Shown here piece after piece: positions 37,697 to 46,430 of a stretch of DNA of 64,000 nt (position 1 is its first letter; every line of letters starts with the position of its first letter). Location: contig NZ_JAFIBI010000001.1 in the NCBI RefSeq assembly GCF_017832975.1, positions 1,984,001-2,048,000 on the forward strand, written 5' to 3'. Under the pieces are notes generated by a model. The model ran no database searches. It was not told the origin of the DNA and saw only the letters and a list, made by a program, of their open reading frames with translations. The position numbers and the translations under genes are program-made. Source of the DNA: Arthrobacter sp. PvP023 (GTDB taxonomy: Bacteria; Actinomycetota; Actinomycetes; Actinomycetales; Micrococcaceae).

Positions 37697-39844
37697 GTGG
37701 CGCATCAAGTCGCGGCTACGGCTAGGCGGGCAGGTTGGCGCACTGAACTGGCAACCACTGCGACCCGGAAGGACATCCAAGCCCTACGGGCTATTGCGGT
37801 CTCGCTGGTCGTCTTCAACCACTTGTGGGCGGGTCGGATGCCCGGCGGGTACGTGGGGGTTGACGTTTTCTTCGTGATCTCCGGTTATTTGATCACACAA
37901 CACCTCGGGCGCGAGTTGAACAGCTCAGGTTCGATCCGCCTCGGGGCCTTTTACGCACGAAGGGCTAAGCGGTTGCTGCCAGCATCGCTGCTGGTTGCGA
38001 CAGTCAGTCTAGTCGGTGCTTGGCTATTCCTGCCATTTTCGCGTTGGGCGGTGATAGTCCAGGAAACGTTTGCCTCGGTCCTTTATTTCGAGAACTGGGC
38101 ATTGGCTGCGAAATCCATCGATTACTCCGCTCACAACGACGCCGCTTCAACAGTGCAGCATTTCTGGTCGTTATCGGTGGAAGAGCAGTTCTACCTCTTC
38201 TGGCCCTTGCTCCTGCTTGGCCTTTTTGCCCTCGCTGGAAAGCTCCAGTTGCATACCCGCCGAATCATCATTTCGGGCTTGGCGCTTGTCAGTCTTCTGG
38301 CATTGATCTTCTGCATTTACTGCACGTTCACGAACCGGAGCCAGGCGTACTTTGTCACCCCTGCAAGGGTTTGGGAGTTTGGGGCAGGAGCATTGGTTGG
38401 CCTAATGGTGGCGGGGGATTCTTCCGGACCACTCCGTGCCAGATCACTGGCCCTCCGGGGAATCGGCCAATGGGTCGGGTTCGCCCTGATTGCATATGCG
38501 GCCCTCACCTTCGATGAGACCACGTACTTCCCTGGATATGCAGCGCTTGTTCCCGTAACAGGAACCATCTTGGTCATAGCCTCCGGCCCGTTCTCTCCGC
38601 GATGGTCACCGAACGGTTTCCTTGCTGCCCGGCCGGTTCAGTACATCGGCGACATTTCCTACTCTCTATATTTGTGGCATTGGCCGTTGATCATCCTTTC
38701 CCCGGCGCTGCTGGACAGAACGCTTACCACCGTTGACCGGGGCGGAATCCTGCTGGCGGCGCTGCTTCTGGCCGCAGCCACGAAGAAGTTCGTGGAAGAT
38801 CCGGGCCGAGTCAAACTCTTGCCAAATTCGCCGGTGAGGTCGACGTTCATCGCCATGGCCGGGGCGATGGCAGTTTGTGTGGCGCTGTGTGGAGCACTCC
38901 TGATAGCGACGCAGGCAGCGCAGCAGAAGGCTGACCGCCAGCTTGAAAATATCGCGAGCGGGCGTTGTTACGGAGCGGGCAGCCTGACGGCCGGTGCCGA
39001 TTGCCCCGATCCCTACGGTCCGCCCGAGGTTGCAAACGTCGGACCGAGTGAAGCGCCATGGTTTGATACTCCGGAGTGCTCGCCGGCCCCGGACCCTATC
39101 GTGGTCAAAGACATGAAGCTTCTGCGGGACTGCGATTTCGCGGCGCCCGGCAAAGCTACCGCCACGGTGTGGCTTGCTGGCGACTCGCACGCGGAGCAAT
39201 GGAAAGTGGCGGTCTACGAGCTGGCCAGAAAGCACAAGTGGCGGATTCGCGAGAGCCTCATGGGCGGCTGTCCTCTTGTGGACGTTGACCGTGTTGCATT
39301 TATGGACGTGGAAAACCGCGACCCCAACAACCAACAGCGTTGCCGGCAATGGGCGAATGCCGTGTCCGATCGCATTCGGCAGGAGCGGCCGCAGTATGTA
39401 TTCCTCTCGTCTTTCGCTGCCAAGGAGACGATCGACGACGGTACGGGCCGGTCCCAGCTGGACCAGTACCGGGACGCTGTAAATGACCGCGTAAAGGCTT
39501 GGACTGGAGCCGGCAGTAACGTCTTTGTACTCAGGGACACTCCGCTGACTCTTCGGAAGAGCCCGGCAGAATGTTTGCAGATGAACCGGGACACTCCGTT
39601 GGCCTGTGCCAATCCAAAGCAGGAAGCGCTACCCCCTGACCCGCTGGCCGAAGCTGCCAAATCAATGAAAAGCGCCCAAGTGCACGTACTGGATCTTTCC
39701 GATCAGTTCTGCGACGACACCCGCTGCTACGCGGCGATCGGCGGAAGTCATGTCTTTTTTGACGCCGACCATGCCTCGCGCAGCTACATCAAGTCAGTGA
39801 CTCCCGTGCTTGAGCACCGCTTCAACCAAGTGAATCCATCCTGA
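37697..39844 (+). CDS. OatA-like acyltransferase with C-terminal SGNH domain
   Basis: The 715-aa protein has an acyltransferase-3 membrane domain (about residues 25-390): RKDIQALRAIAVSLVVFNHLW with the key His, FFVISGYLITQHL, HFWSLSVEEQFYLFWP, and YIGDISYSLYLWHWPLIIL. The extracytoplasmic SGNH domain starts near 490 with WLAGDSHAEQW (nucleophile Ser) and ends with FFDADHAS (Asp/His). Such two-domain enzymes O-acetylate peptidoglycan or surface polysaccharides. AGGAG (37686-37690) lies 6 bases before GTG 37697. It is in the envelope locus and probably modifies its polymer. Confidence 0.9.
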   Translation: MAHQVAATARRAGWRTELATTATRKDIQALRAIAVSLVVFNHLWAGRMPGGYVGVDVFFVISGYLITQHLGRELNSSGSIRLGAFYARRAKRLLPASLLVATVSLVGAWLFLPFSRWAVIVQETFASVLYFENWALAAKSIDYSAHNDAASTVQHFWSLSVEEQFYLFWPLLLLGLFALAGKLQLHTRRIIISGLALVSLLALIFCIYCTFTNRSQAYFVTPARVWEFGAGALVGLMVAGDSSGPLRARSLALRGIGQWVGFALIAYAALTFDETTYFPGYAALVPVTGTILVIASGPFSPRWSPNGFLAARPVQYIGDISYSLYLWHWPLIILSPALLDRTLTTVDRGGILLAALLLAAATKKFVEDPGRVKLLPNSPVRSTFIAMAGAMAVCVALCGALLIATQAAQQKADRQLENIASGRCYGAGSLTAGADCPDPYGPPEVANVGPSEAPWFDTPECSPAPDPIVVKDMKLLRDCDFAAPGKATATVWLAGDSHAEQWKVAVYELARKHKWRIRESLMGGCPLVDVDRVAFMDVENRDPNNQQRCRQWANAVSDRIRQERPQYVFLSSFAAKETIDDGTGRSQLDQYRDAVNDRVKAWTGAGSNVFVLRDTPLTLRKSPAECLQMNRDTPLACANPKQEALPPDPLAEAAKSMKSAQVHVLDLSDQFCDDTRCYAAIGGSHVFFDADHASRSYIKSVTPVLEHRFNQVNPS

Positions 39845-39936
39845 GTAGGTTTCATCGATCCGGTTTTCGGGGCACAGGCCCCGGCCCTGTCGCGCTGGAG
39901 TATTCGGCAACCGGCTTCTCCAAGTGGTCTTGGACC

Positions 39937-41391
39937 ATGGGACTCCTGGCCTTTATCTACTCCGGGATTGGCCTGTGGCGGCCGAGCTTTTGGACGGATG
40001 AGGCGGCTACAGTAAGCGCTGTGAGGCGCGAATTCCCAGACTTACAGGCGCTGCTGGGGACTGTGGACGCAGTCCATGGGGCCTACTACTACTTGATGTT
40101 CGGCTGGACCCGGCTGTTCGGTTTTTCAGAGGTGGCGCTCCGCCTTCCCAGCCTGGTAGCTATTAGTTGTGCTGCCGTGTTGCTTGTGGAGCTTGGTCGG
40201 AAGATGGCCAGCACGTCATTCGGCATTCTTGCCGCAACGTTCCTTGTGGTTATGCCGCGGACGCAATATGCGGGGACGGATGCCCGGTCCTATGCATTGA
40301 CGCTTTTGGGTGCCGTGGCGGCGACGTACCTCTTAGTTTCGCTTCGCGAACATCCGCGAAAAGCCAAATGGGTTGGCTATGCCGCTATTGGGTTCTGCAC
40401 AGTCAGTTTGTCGTTTTATTGCATACTCCTGTACTGCGCACACGCCGTGACCGTCGTACTCGACGCGAGGCTGCGAGGCCAATGGCGGTCGATGCTCGCC
40501 AGCTCCACAGGGTGGATCATTCCGGCGTTATGGGTCGGCATCGCCGCGAGCAGGCAGCAGTTCCAGATCGCGTGGATTCGAGACGTGGGTCCGGCATTTC
40601 CGTTCGAGTTCACCTTTCTGCAGTTCTTCGCCGACGGCTATTTCGTCCAAAACGGTCAGATTGTCCCTACACCCACACCGGGCGAGGAGTGGTCCATGGT
40701 GGGACTGGCAACCTTCATGTGGTTGGCCGTACCAACCGGCATTGTGCTGTGCCGGCGGCAGTTTCTTGTGCGCCTGGCACTGCCTTGGCTGGTCCTCCCC
40801 GCCCTAGCTGTGATCTGTGGCTCTCTGGTGACAGGGGGGAACTACTACCTGCCTCGGTACCTGACGTTTGAGCTCCCTGCCATGGCGCTACTGGCAGCCA
40901 CGCCCGTCGCCAGACTGGCAACGGTCGCGTCGGAAAAGCCCTGGCGACAGATCAAGGTTGCCACGGGGGCTGCAGCTGTAGCGCTTCTCCTAATTTCGCT
41001 CCCGTCATACGTAGGCCAACGGACACAGTTCGGGAGAGACCGCGGGGACGATTTCCGTTTCATCGCGGAGTCGGTTGATAAGTTGGGAAGTCGCGGCGAT
41101 TGCTTCGTAATGAGTCCGGCCAGTGACTTGGCGTACCAGGCCTACCCTGACGCATTTGCAGGACTCGGCGACCCCACCCTTGGAATCACGGCCGTCCAGT
41201 GGAAGAGGATATTCAACCAACGGTTCGACATACAGACTTCGGCGGAACGGATTCGGCAATATCGCACGGTAATCCTTATTGAAAGGTCCGGTGAATCCGG
41301 GATGGCTGATGCCCTCGAAAACCTGGGTTATTTTGCCGCCGAGAGCCAGACAGGACCCTCCTCCACGGTCACGAGGTTCAGCTATAAATAG
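39937..41391 (+). CDS. GT-C membrane glycosyltransferase (GT39/GT83-like)
   Basis: The 484-aa protein has about 9-11 membrane helices. The first extracytoplasmic loop bears SFWTDEAATVSAV, whose Asp-Glu pair is the catalytic signature of GT-C enzymes that use polyprenyl-phosphate sugars. RLPSLVAISCAAVLLVELGRKM and PRTQYAGTDARSYAL follow as in ArnT/mannosyltransferase-like proteins. A soluble C-terminal region (about 365-484) is extracytoplasmic. The ATG has a poor ribosome-binding site, and a few upstream in-frame codons could belong to the protein if it uses a rarer start. A DPM1-like enzyme in the same locus could supply its lipid-sugar donor. Confidence 0.8.
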   Translation: MGLLAFIYSGIGLWRPSFWTDEAATVSAVRREFPDLQALLGTVDAVHGAYYYLMFGWTRLFGFSEVALRLPSLVAISCAAVLLVELGRKMASTSFGILAATFLVVMPRTQYAGTDARSYALTLLGAVAATYLLVSLREHPRKAKWVGYAAIGFCTVSLSFYCILLYCAHAVTVVLDARLRGQWRSMLASSTGWIIPALWVGIAASRQQFQIAWIRDVGPAFPFEFTFLQFFADGYFVQNGQIVPTPTPGEEWSMVGLATFMWLAVPTGIVLCRRQFLVRLALPWLVLPALAVICGSLVTGGNYYLPRYLTFELPAMALLAATPVARLATVASEKPWRQIKVATGAAAVALLLISLPSYVGQRTQFGRDRGDDFRFIAESVDKLGSRGDCFVMSPASDLAYQAYPDAFAGLGDPTLGITAVQWKRIFNQRFDIQTSAERIRQYRTVILIERSGESGMADALENLGYFAAESQTGPSSTVTRFSYK

Positions 41392-41526
41392 GTCACTCTC
41401 AACTCAGCGCCATCAGGGATTTGTCCACAGACCGAAAATATGACTTGGCCGACATGTGCATGCTCCTTTAGCTTTAACGCAGTTGTACTGCCTCAGCCGG
41501 GGGCGGCAGTCGAATTGGGGGAACTC

Positions 41527-42447
41527 ATGGATGCTGTTCGAATCGTGGAGGACGAGGTTCGCGAGCTGATCCGGCGCCGCGGCCTGGACCCTTTGCGGCA
41601 GGCCGGCGAGGTCAGGCGCCTGGTCGAGGCAGCCGTCAGCGACTATGACGAACGCGCACTGGTGGGGCCGCTTCCGCCGATCGGCCCGCTGGAGTCCGCC
41701 CGCCGGCATGTCTACGACGCCGTCGCCGGTTTCGGTGCGTTGCAGCCGCTGTTGGATGACCCCACCATCGAAGAAATCTGGCTCAACGCACCCAACGAAA
41801 TTTACGTGGCACGCAACGGCGAATCCGAGCTCACCTCGCTCAGTTTCTCGGACCAGCAAGTACGGGACCTCGTGGAACGCATGCTGAAAAGCTCGGGCCG
41901 CCGGCTTGATATGTCTTCGCCGTTTGTGGACGCGGCCCTCCCGGACGGATCCCGCCTGCACGTCGTCATTCCTGATGTGACGCGGCGCCACTGGGCGGTC
42001 AACATCCGCAAGTTCGTGGTCAAGGCCAGCCGGCTCGAACATCTCGTGGAGCTTGGCACCCTGACTCCGCAGGCCGCCCGGTTCCTGGGCGCTGCAGTAG
42101 CCAGCGGACTCAATATCCTGGTCTCCGGTGCGACGCAGGCCGGGAAGACCACCATGCTGAACTGCCTGGCTGCCAGCATCGGCGCCCGGGAGCGCGTCAT
42201 TACGGTCGAGGAGATCTTTGAACTGCAGTTTCCGTTGCGCGATGTTGTCGGATTGCAGTGCCGGCAGCCCAACCTGGAGGGTGAGGGCGAGATTCCGCTG
42301 CGAAGGCTCGTCAAGGAAGCCCTCAGGATGCGGCCGGACCGCCTGGTCGTGGGAGAGGTCCGTGAAGCGGAAAGTCTGGACATGCTGATCGCGCTTAATT
42401 CGGGACTCCCCGACTTGCATCACGCACAGTGCACTGTAGAATCGTAA
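41527..42447 (+). pseudogene. cpaF: CpaF/TadA secretion ATPase, 3' end lost to island insertion
   Basis: The ATG at 41527 (GGGGGA 4 bases before) starts a normal CpaF: FGALQPLLDDPTIEEIWLNAPNEIYVARNG, Walker A SGATQAGKTT near residue 200, the Asp-box region VITVEEIFELQF, and Walker B MRPDRLVVGEVREAESLDML. At IALNSGLP the expected continuation (GMCTIHANSAR, the His box) is replaced by DLHHAQCTVES and a stop. The product is about 306 aa instead of roughly 390. CpaF powers Tad pilus assembly; without the His box and C-terminus it is unlikely to work. The serine recombinase gene starts 1 base after the stop. Confidence 0.85.
42406..42414. other. Probable attL junction inside cpaF
   Basis: The cpaF reading is family-typical up to the Leu-Pro codons (CTCCCC, 42406-42411) and foreign after them. 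The recombinase lies immediately downstream, as usual for serine-integrase elements. The exact core cannot be fixed without the empty site. Confidence 0.6.
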
Positions 42448-42448
42448 C

Positions 42449-44152
42449 GTGACCCAACGCGTTTTCATCTACACCCGCATATCCCAGGACAGGGGAGCGG
42501 AAGGGCTTGGCATCCAGCGCCAAGAAGAGGCTTGTAGGGAGTATGCCGCTCGCAACGATATGGATGTCATGGAGGTGTTCAGTGACAACGCTACTTCGGC
42601 GTTTAGCGGCCGGGCCCGTCCGGCCTACGCAGCCATGCTTGACCGCCTACGATCCCGGGAGGCCGACGCAGTTCTGTGCTGGCGTATGGATAGGCTCCAC
42701 CGTCGCCCGATTGAGCTGGAGGAGTACGCAGACATCTGCCAAGGGAAACGGGCGGATAAACCCATACTCACGTATGCCGTTACGGCCGGCGGCGAGATTG
42801 ACCTCTCCACAGCTGACGGCCTGCTGCGAGCAGGCATTATGGGACAGGTGGCAAGATTCGAGTCGGCGACGAAGCGAGACCGTGCAAGAGCAAAGGCGCA
42901 GCAGCTTGCCTCAGAGGGCCGCTGGACCGGAGGGCGACGACCTTTCGGGTGGGACGTGGTGGATGGGCGGCTTGTGCTTAATCCGCGAGAGGCCGAAGCC
43001 CTTGCGGCGGCGCATGAAGATGTCCTAGCGGGGCGCTCGCTGGGGGCAATCATCGCTCAGTGGAACGACCAAGGGTGGGATGGTCAGCCGCTGCTCACGA
43101 CAGCGGCCCTGCCTTGGGCGTATGCACAGTTGCGTCAAGCGCTGCTTCGTCCACGCAACGCCGGGCTCTATGAGTTCCGTGGCGAGATTCTGAGTCGTGA
43201 CCAGATACCGCCCATAGTCTCCGAGTCTGTGTGGCGCGCTGTTAAAACCATTCTTGAGATGCCTGAGCGTCGGCGCTCGCAGTCAAACAAGGCTGCCCAC
43301 CTCCTATCCGGCATAGCCCTCTGCCACTGTGGGGAGGCGGTTCGTTCAGCCACGGTGTACGGCAGAGCCGATCCGGTAACGGGTGATAAGCAAAAACACA
43401 CTGTGTACCGCTGTCCTGCCAAGGGTTCAGGACATGTCGGTAAGCGGGAAGAGTTCGTGGATTTGGTGGTGGAGATGTGGGCGTTCCGTTCTATGGCTCA
43501 GGCCTACAGGGCAGAGCCGGAGAGTTCTGTATCCCGCGCGGAGAGGACGTCCATCACTGCCGAGCTTGAGGCCCTGCACGTTCGAGAGCAGGAAGCAGGA
43601 GGCTTGCTTGCGTCAGGAGTTCTTGCTGCCAGCCAGATGCGGGAGTTCAACGAAACAATTCAGCGTCGTAGGTCCGAGTTAGAGGAAAGGATGGCTCAGT
43701 TCGGCTTCGATCAGGCGGCAAGCTTGGACCCCGTGGCAAAGCTTGACCGAGAAATACTTACTGTTGAGCAGCGGTTCAATGCCTGGCTGGCGCTTCCCAT
43801 CGATGATCGCCGCGATTACATCCGTTCGCGTTTTCACGTAGTGCTGCACCCTCATACTGAGGGGTCTGCCCGGGTCTTTGACCCCGATACGGTCTGTGTC
43901 TACGTCAAACCAGCTGGCGATTCCCGTCGTGTCCTTACGAGTGAGGACATTGCCGCGATGGGGCGGGTATCACTGGGGCCAGGTTTACGGCAGTGGTTCG
44001 AGTCGTTTCGTGCCAGCCGTAGGGGAAGCGTCTACGACCGTCAGATCAAGAACCGTGAGAGCTTTGAAAAGTTACTCCAACAGCACCCCGGACTGGCTCA
44101 GCTCATCGAGCGCAGGCGCAAAGAACGCAGGGATTCGGGGGCAAATGCATAA
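42449..44152 (+). CDS. Large serine recombinase / integrase
   Basis: The 567-aa recombinase has an N-terminal resolvase domain (RVFIYTRISQDR with the catalytic Ser, RPAYAAMLDRLRSREADAVLCWRMDRLHR), a recombinase domain (about 160-260: GGRRPFGWDVVDGRLVLNPREAEAL), a zinc ribbon with Cys pairs (LCHCGEAVRS...YRCPAKGSGHVG), and a coiled coil (about 365-420). These enzymes integrate phages and islands at specific attB sites. Its place directly beside the interrupted cpaF identifies it as the integrase of the island. GTG 42449 follows the cpaF-fusion stop. A recombination directionality factor was not identified with certainty. Confidence 0.93.
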   Translation: MTQRVFIYTRISQDRGAEGLGIQRQEEACREYAARNDMDVMEVFSDNATSAFSGRARPAYAAMLDRLRSREADAVLCWRMDRLHRRPIELEEYADICQGKRADKPILTYAVTAGGEIDLSTADGLLRAGIMGQVARFESATKRDRARAKAQQLASEGRWTGGRRPFGWDVVDGRLVLNPREAEALAAAHEDVLAGRSLGAIIAQWNDQGWDGQPLLTTAALPWAYAQLRQALLRPRNAGLYEFRGEILSRDQIPPIVSESVWRAVKTILEMPERRRSQSNKAAHLLSGIALCHCGEAVRSATVYGRADPVTGDKQKHTVYRCPAKGSGHVGKREEFVDLVVEMWAFRSMAQAYRAEPESSVSRAERTSITAELEALHVREQEAGGLLASGVLAASQMREFNETIQRRRSELEERMAQFGFDQAASLDPVAKLDREILTVEQRFNAWLALPIDDRRDYIRSRFHVVLHPHTEGSARVFDPDTVCVYVKPAGDSRRVLTSEDIAAMGRVSLGPGLRQWFESFRASRRGSVYDRQIKNRESFEKLLQQHPGLAQLIERRRKERRDSGANA

Positions 44153-44870
44153 TATTCTTCTCGCTAAGCGGGGAGAGACGGGCATCCTGCCCTTTAGTGG
44201 CCGGCTTTAGGGTGCCTGCAGGCGCCCTTCTCCTTTCCCAACCTATCCCCGCACTGGTAGGCCCTCGCTCACCGGGAGCTATTCATCAGGTGGGCGCCGC
44301 CGCCCCCCCGGGCTTCGCGGAAGGGGCCCGTTGCGCGGGCGAACGATCCATGCCGTGAGCGTAGAAACGATTGCAGGAACCAGCAGTAGGACGATGCGAC
44401 GGGGGGCGGCCTGGCTGACACGGTTCTACGGGCGGGATCTTGGCGACGTTCGGAAGGGGCCAGTGAGGTCGGGAGATCGAGCCTCCCCACCGCTACAGGC
44501 TAAGCCGCCGGAATCCCCGATATTCCGGGGGTTTCTAGTTAAGCGAAATTAAACCTTGACAGGTGGCCAATCTCCTGTATCCCCTTGTGTGATCGCCAAA
44601 TCTCCAAGACGTGGCTACTAAATGGATGTTCCTCGAGCGCGCTCAGGTTCATCGTGGCCGTGCGGCCTTCAGTCGCCCCTACAAGGGACTGGCCGCCCTG
44701 CACCGGCTGCTCAGCGCATACGAACCCTCCCGGAGCCGCAGAGGGCGCTTGAGCGCCCAATTGGCGACGCACGCAGATCGTTACGGTCATATCGAACGTT
44801 CGCTGACTGTGCCATATATGGCCAAGGCGGGGACTTGCCTGCCAAAGCTACGGGGCGTCTGGAAAACGAT

Positions 44871-44944
44871 ATCTCCGACGGTGCGGGGCGACCGTCCGTC
44901 TGTAAATCGAAAGGTCACCGGATCGGCGCCGGTCGGAGCCACCA
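44871..44944 (+). other. tRNA-like remnant (degenerate)
   Basis: The 3' half reads TGTAAATCGAAAGGTCACCGG followed by a T-arm-like hairpin (ACCGG 44917-44921 with CCGGT 44929-44933, 7-nt loop) and CGGAGCC-A-CCA. ATCTCCG (44871-44877) can pair with five of the seven acceptor bases. The T-loop is not canonical (ATCGGCG), and the anticodon stem does not pair. It looks like an eroded tRNA, or the tRNA 3' end left by another integration, rather than a working gene. Confidence 0.4.
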
Positions 44945-44948
44945 GCTA

Positions 44949-44984
44949 GAACCCCGCTGTTCCCAGTTTTTACACGGGGTTTTT
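44949..44984 (+). terminator. Rho-independent terminator after the tRNA-like remnant
   Basis: AACCCCG (44950-44956) pairs with CGGGGTT (44977-44983), and a run of T follows. It is the style of terminator that normally follows a tRNA gene, which supports the remnant interpretation. Confidence 0.65.
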
Positions 44985-45187
44985 TCGTTTGTTGACGAAG
45001 CTCGGTTGTCAGCCTGGATCAGGCGACAACACCCTGGTAGTCGTAGGTCGCTGGTAAAGGGCGTCAGCCTCAGCTCTCGCAAGATGTGCGTTGCTGACTG
45101 CAGCAACCGTACTGGGCCCCGCTGACTAATAAGAACTGCTCTGTGGCGCTGGTGTGAAATCAGGCCGAGAGACGGCAGGATGGCACT

Positions 45188-45328
45188 ATGACGATTGATC
45201 TACCCTTGGCGCTCCTCACCCTCCTTGAAGAAGAGCCAACCCCGCAGGAGCCTTTTCGGTGGTGGTTTCGCCAACCGTGGCTCGATCAGATGCACGCCGG
45301 GCCGGAAGTGCTCGCAACCTTGGACTAA
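45188..45328 (+). CDS. Possible small protein
   Basis: A 46-codon frame starting at ATG 45188 (CAGGA about 8 bases upstream) encodes an acidic, Trp-rich peptide (LLEEEPTPQEPFRWWFRQPWLDQ). It has no membrane segment. Nothing similar is recognised; codon choice is ordinary. It could equally be a chance frame. Confidence 0.3.
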   Translation: MTIDLPLALLTLLEEEPTPQEPFRWWFRQPWLDQMHAGPEVLATLD

Positions 45329-45796
45329 CTCCCAGACCGAGGTGACCGTCCACTGACTCGATGTTTGGGGCTGGGGTACGACGTCAGGCCGCGGCGCTGT
45401 TCGAACGCATTGGATACTTACTGAAATTGCCGACAGGAGCCACCCCCCAGCGCCCCTCCCAGTCGCTGCATCCGCGAGTGAGAGGTTGGAAGCCGGCGCC
45501 CAGGCGGCCCGTACGGCCGGACCCAAGGAGGCCTACCGCCTGTTGTACCACGAAGGCGCTATCAAACACTTCGGACGTTCGTATTTCACAAAGTGGTTGT
45601 ACTTCGTGTCTGCGCTAGAAGGTACCGGCCCCTCACCCTCTTATCAGCTCCGAAACGAATGACAGATCCAGGTCGTCGTCGCCGTCCGCCCCACCCGGAA
45701 GCACTGCCATGCACCGCGAGTTTCTCAACAGAGTTTGAGTGGAAGCTGATGCATGATGAGAGGTACTGAACGAACACTGCATTTGGAGGAACTTCT
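45329..45796. other. Intergenic stretch without recognised gene
   Basis: Short overlapping frames occur on both strands, but none has a ribosome-binding site or protein-like composition. I see no RNA gene or repeat. The final 30 bases contain GGAGG (45787-45791), the ribosome-binding site of the next gene. Confidence 0.4.
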
Positions 45797-46402
45797 ATGG
45801 ACTGGACAGCCGTCATTCCAGCCGCTTGCGGGGCTGTCATCGGAGGCGGCCTGTCATTTCTTGGCGGCTCCTGGCAAGCCAGCCGTGCCGCTACTCGCCA
45901 AAGGCGAGCAGAGGTCCGCAGACGCTCCGAGGATTCAGCTGCTGAATCAATGGCCATTCTGCATGACATCCGAAAAACGGCCGAGAATCATCCGCACAAA
46001 GGAGGAGGATGGCCAGGCTTCTGGCTCTCCTCTGAGGGGACAGACCTCGTCAACGCTCGAATCGTGGACTTGGAACGATCGGCCCGCCTCATAACCAACT
46101 TGGAACTTCAAGCTCGTATCAAATCGGCCGCGACTTATCTCTCAGCCCCACATGAATTCCAGCATCTCGAGGGCGAAGCCGTCGTTGCGACCACCCGTCG
46201 TCTGGAATCTTGGATCAGCGACAATGTCACGGCGTACCTGACGGATGTAGCGCTTCCGGACCCGCCGGACCACATCAAGTCCTACGATGATTCCTATCAG
46301 GAGGCGTGCTCTATGGCAGAGGAATCTTGGAAAGCCCAGGAAGAGTGGCACAAAGAGGAACGAGAGAGGCTGCGCAAAGAGCCCGACCAAAACGGAGCGT
46401 AG
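45797..46402 (+). CDS. Membrane-anchored hypothetical protein
   Basis: The 201-aa protein begins with a single membrane segment rich in glycine (WTAVIPAACGAVIGGGLSFLGGSW), followed by a basic stop-transfer region (RAATRQRRAEVRRR). A long mostly helical cytoplasmic part follows and ends in a charged tail (EEWHKEERERLRKEPD). Such short N-anchored helical proteins are common in islands and defence clusters, but no family is recognised. GGAGG lies about 5-9 bases before the ATG. It converges with the 489-aa gene, leaving a gap of only 28 bases. Confidence 0.7.
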   Translation: MDWTAVIPAACGAVIGGGLSFLGGSWQASRAATRQRRAEVRRRSEDSAAESMAILHDIRKTAENHPHKGGGWPGFWLSSEGTDLVNARIVDLERSARLITNLELQARIKSAATYLSAPHEFQHLEGEAVVATTRRLESWISDNVTAYLTDVALPDPPDHIKSYDDSYQEACSMAEESWKAQEEWHKEERERLRKEPDQNGA

Positions 46403-46430
46403 CCGCAGACTCTCAGACGGCCAACCTGCG

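Larger units (their letters stand above)
44153..45187. other. Long non-coding stretch after the recombinase gene
   Basis: No convincing gene was found here. The region contains C- and G-rich tracts near 44300-44350, a tRNA-like remnant at 44871-44944 and a terminator at 44949-44984. Several open frames cross it on both strands, but none shows protein-like composition or a good ribosome-binding site. The frame at 44611-44949 merely translates the tRNA-like sequence. Confidence 0.5.

Noticed and set aside
41413..42468. A 351-codon minus-strand frame over cpaF
   Set aside because: It is the shadow of cpaF, whose Walker motifs are unmistakable.
44611..44949. A 112-codon plus-strand frame
   Set aside because: Its last part is a translation of the tRNA-like remnant, a well-known annotation artefact.
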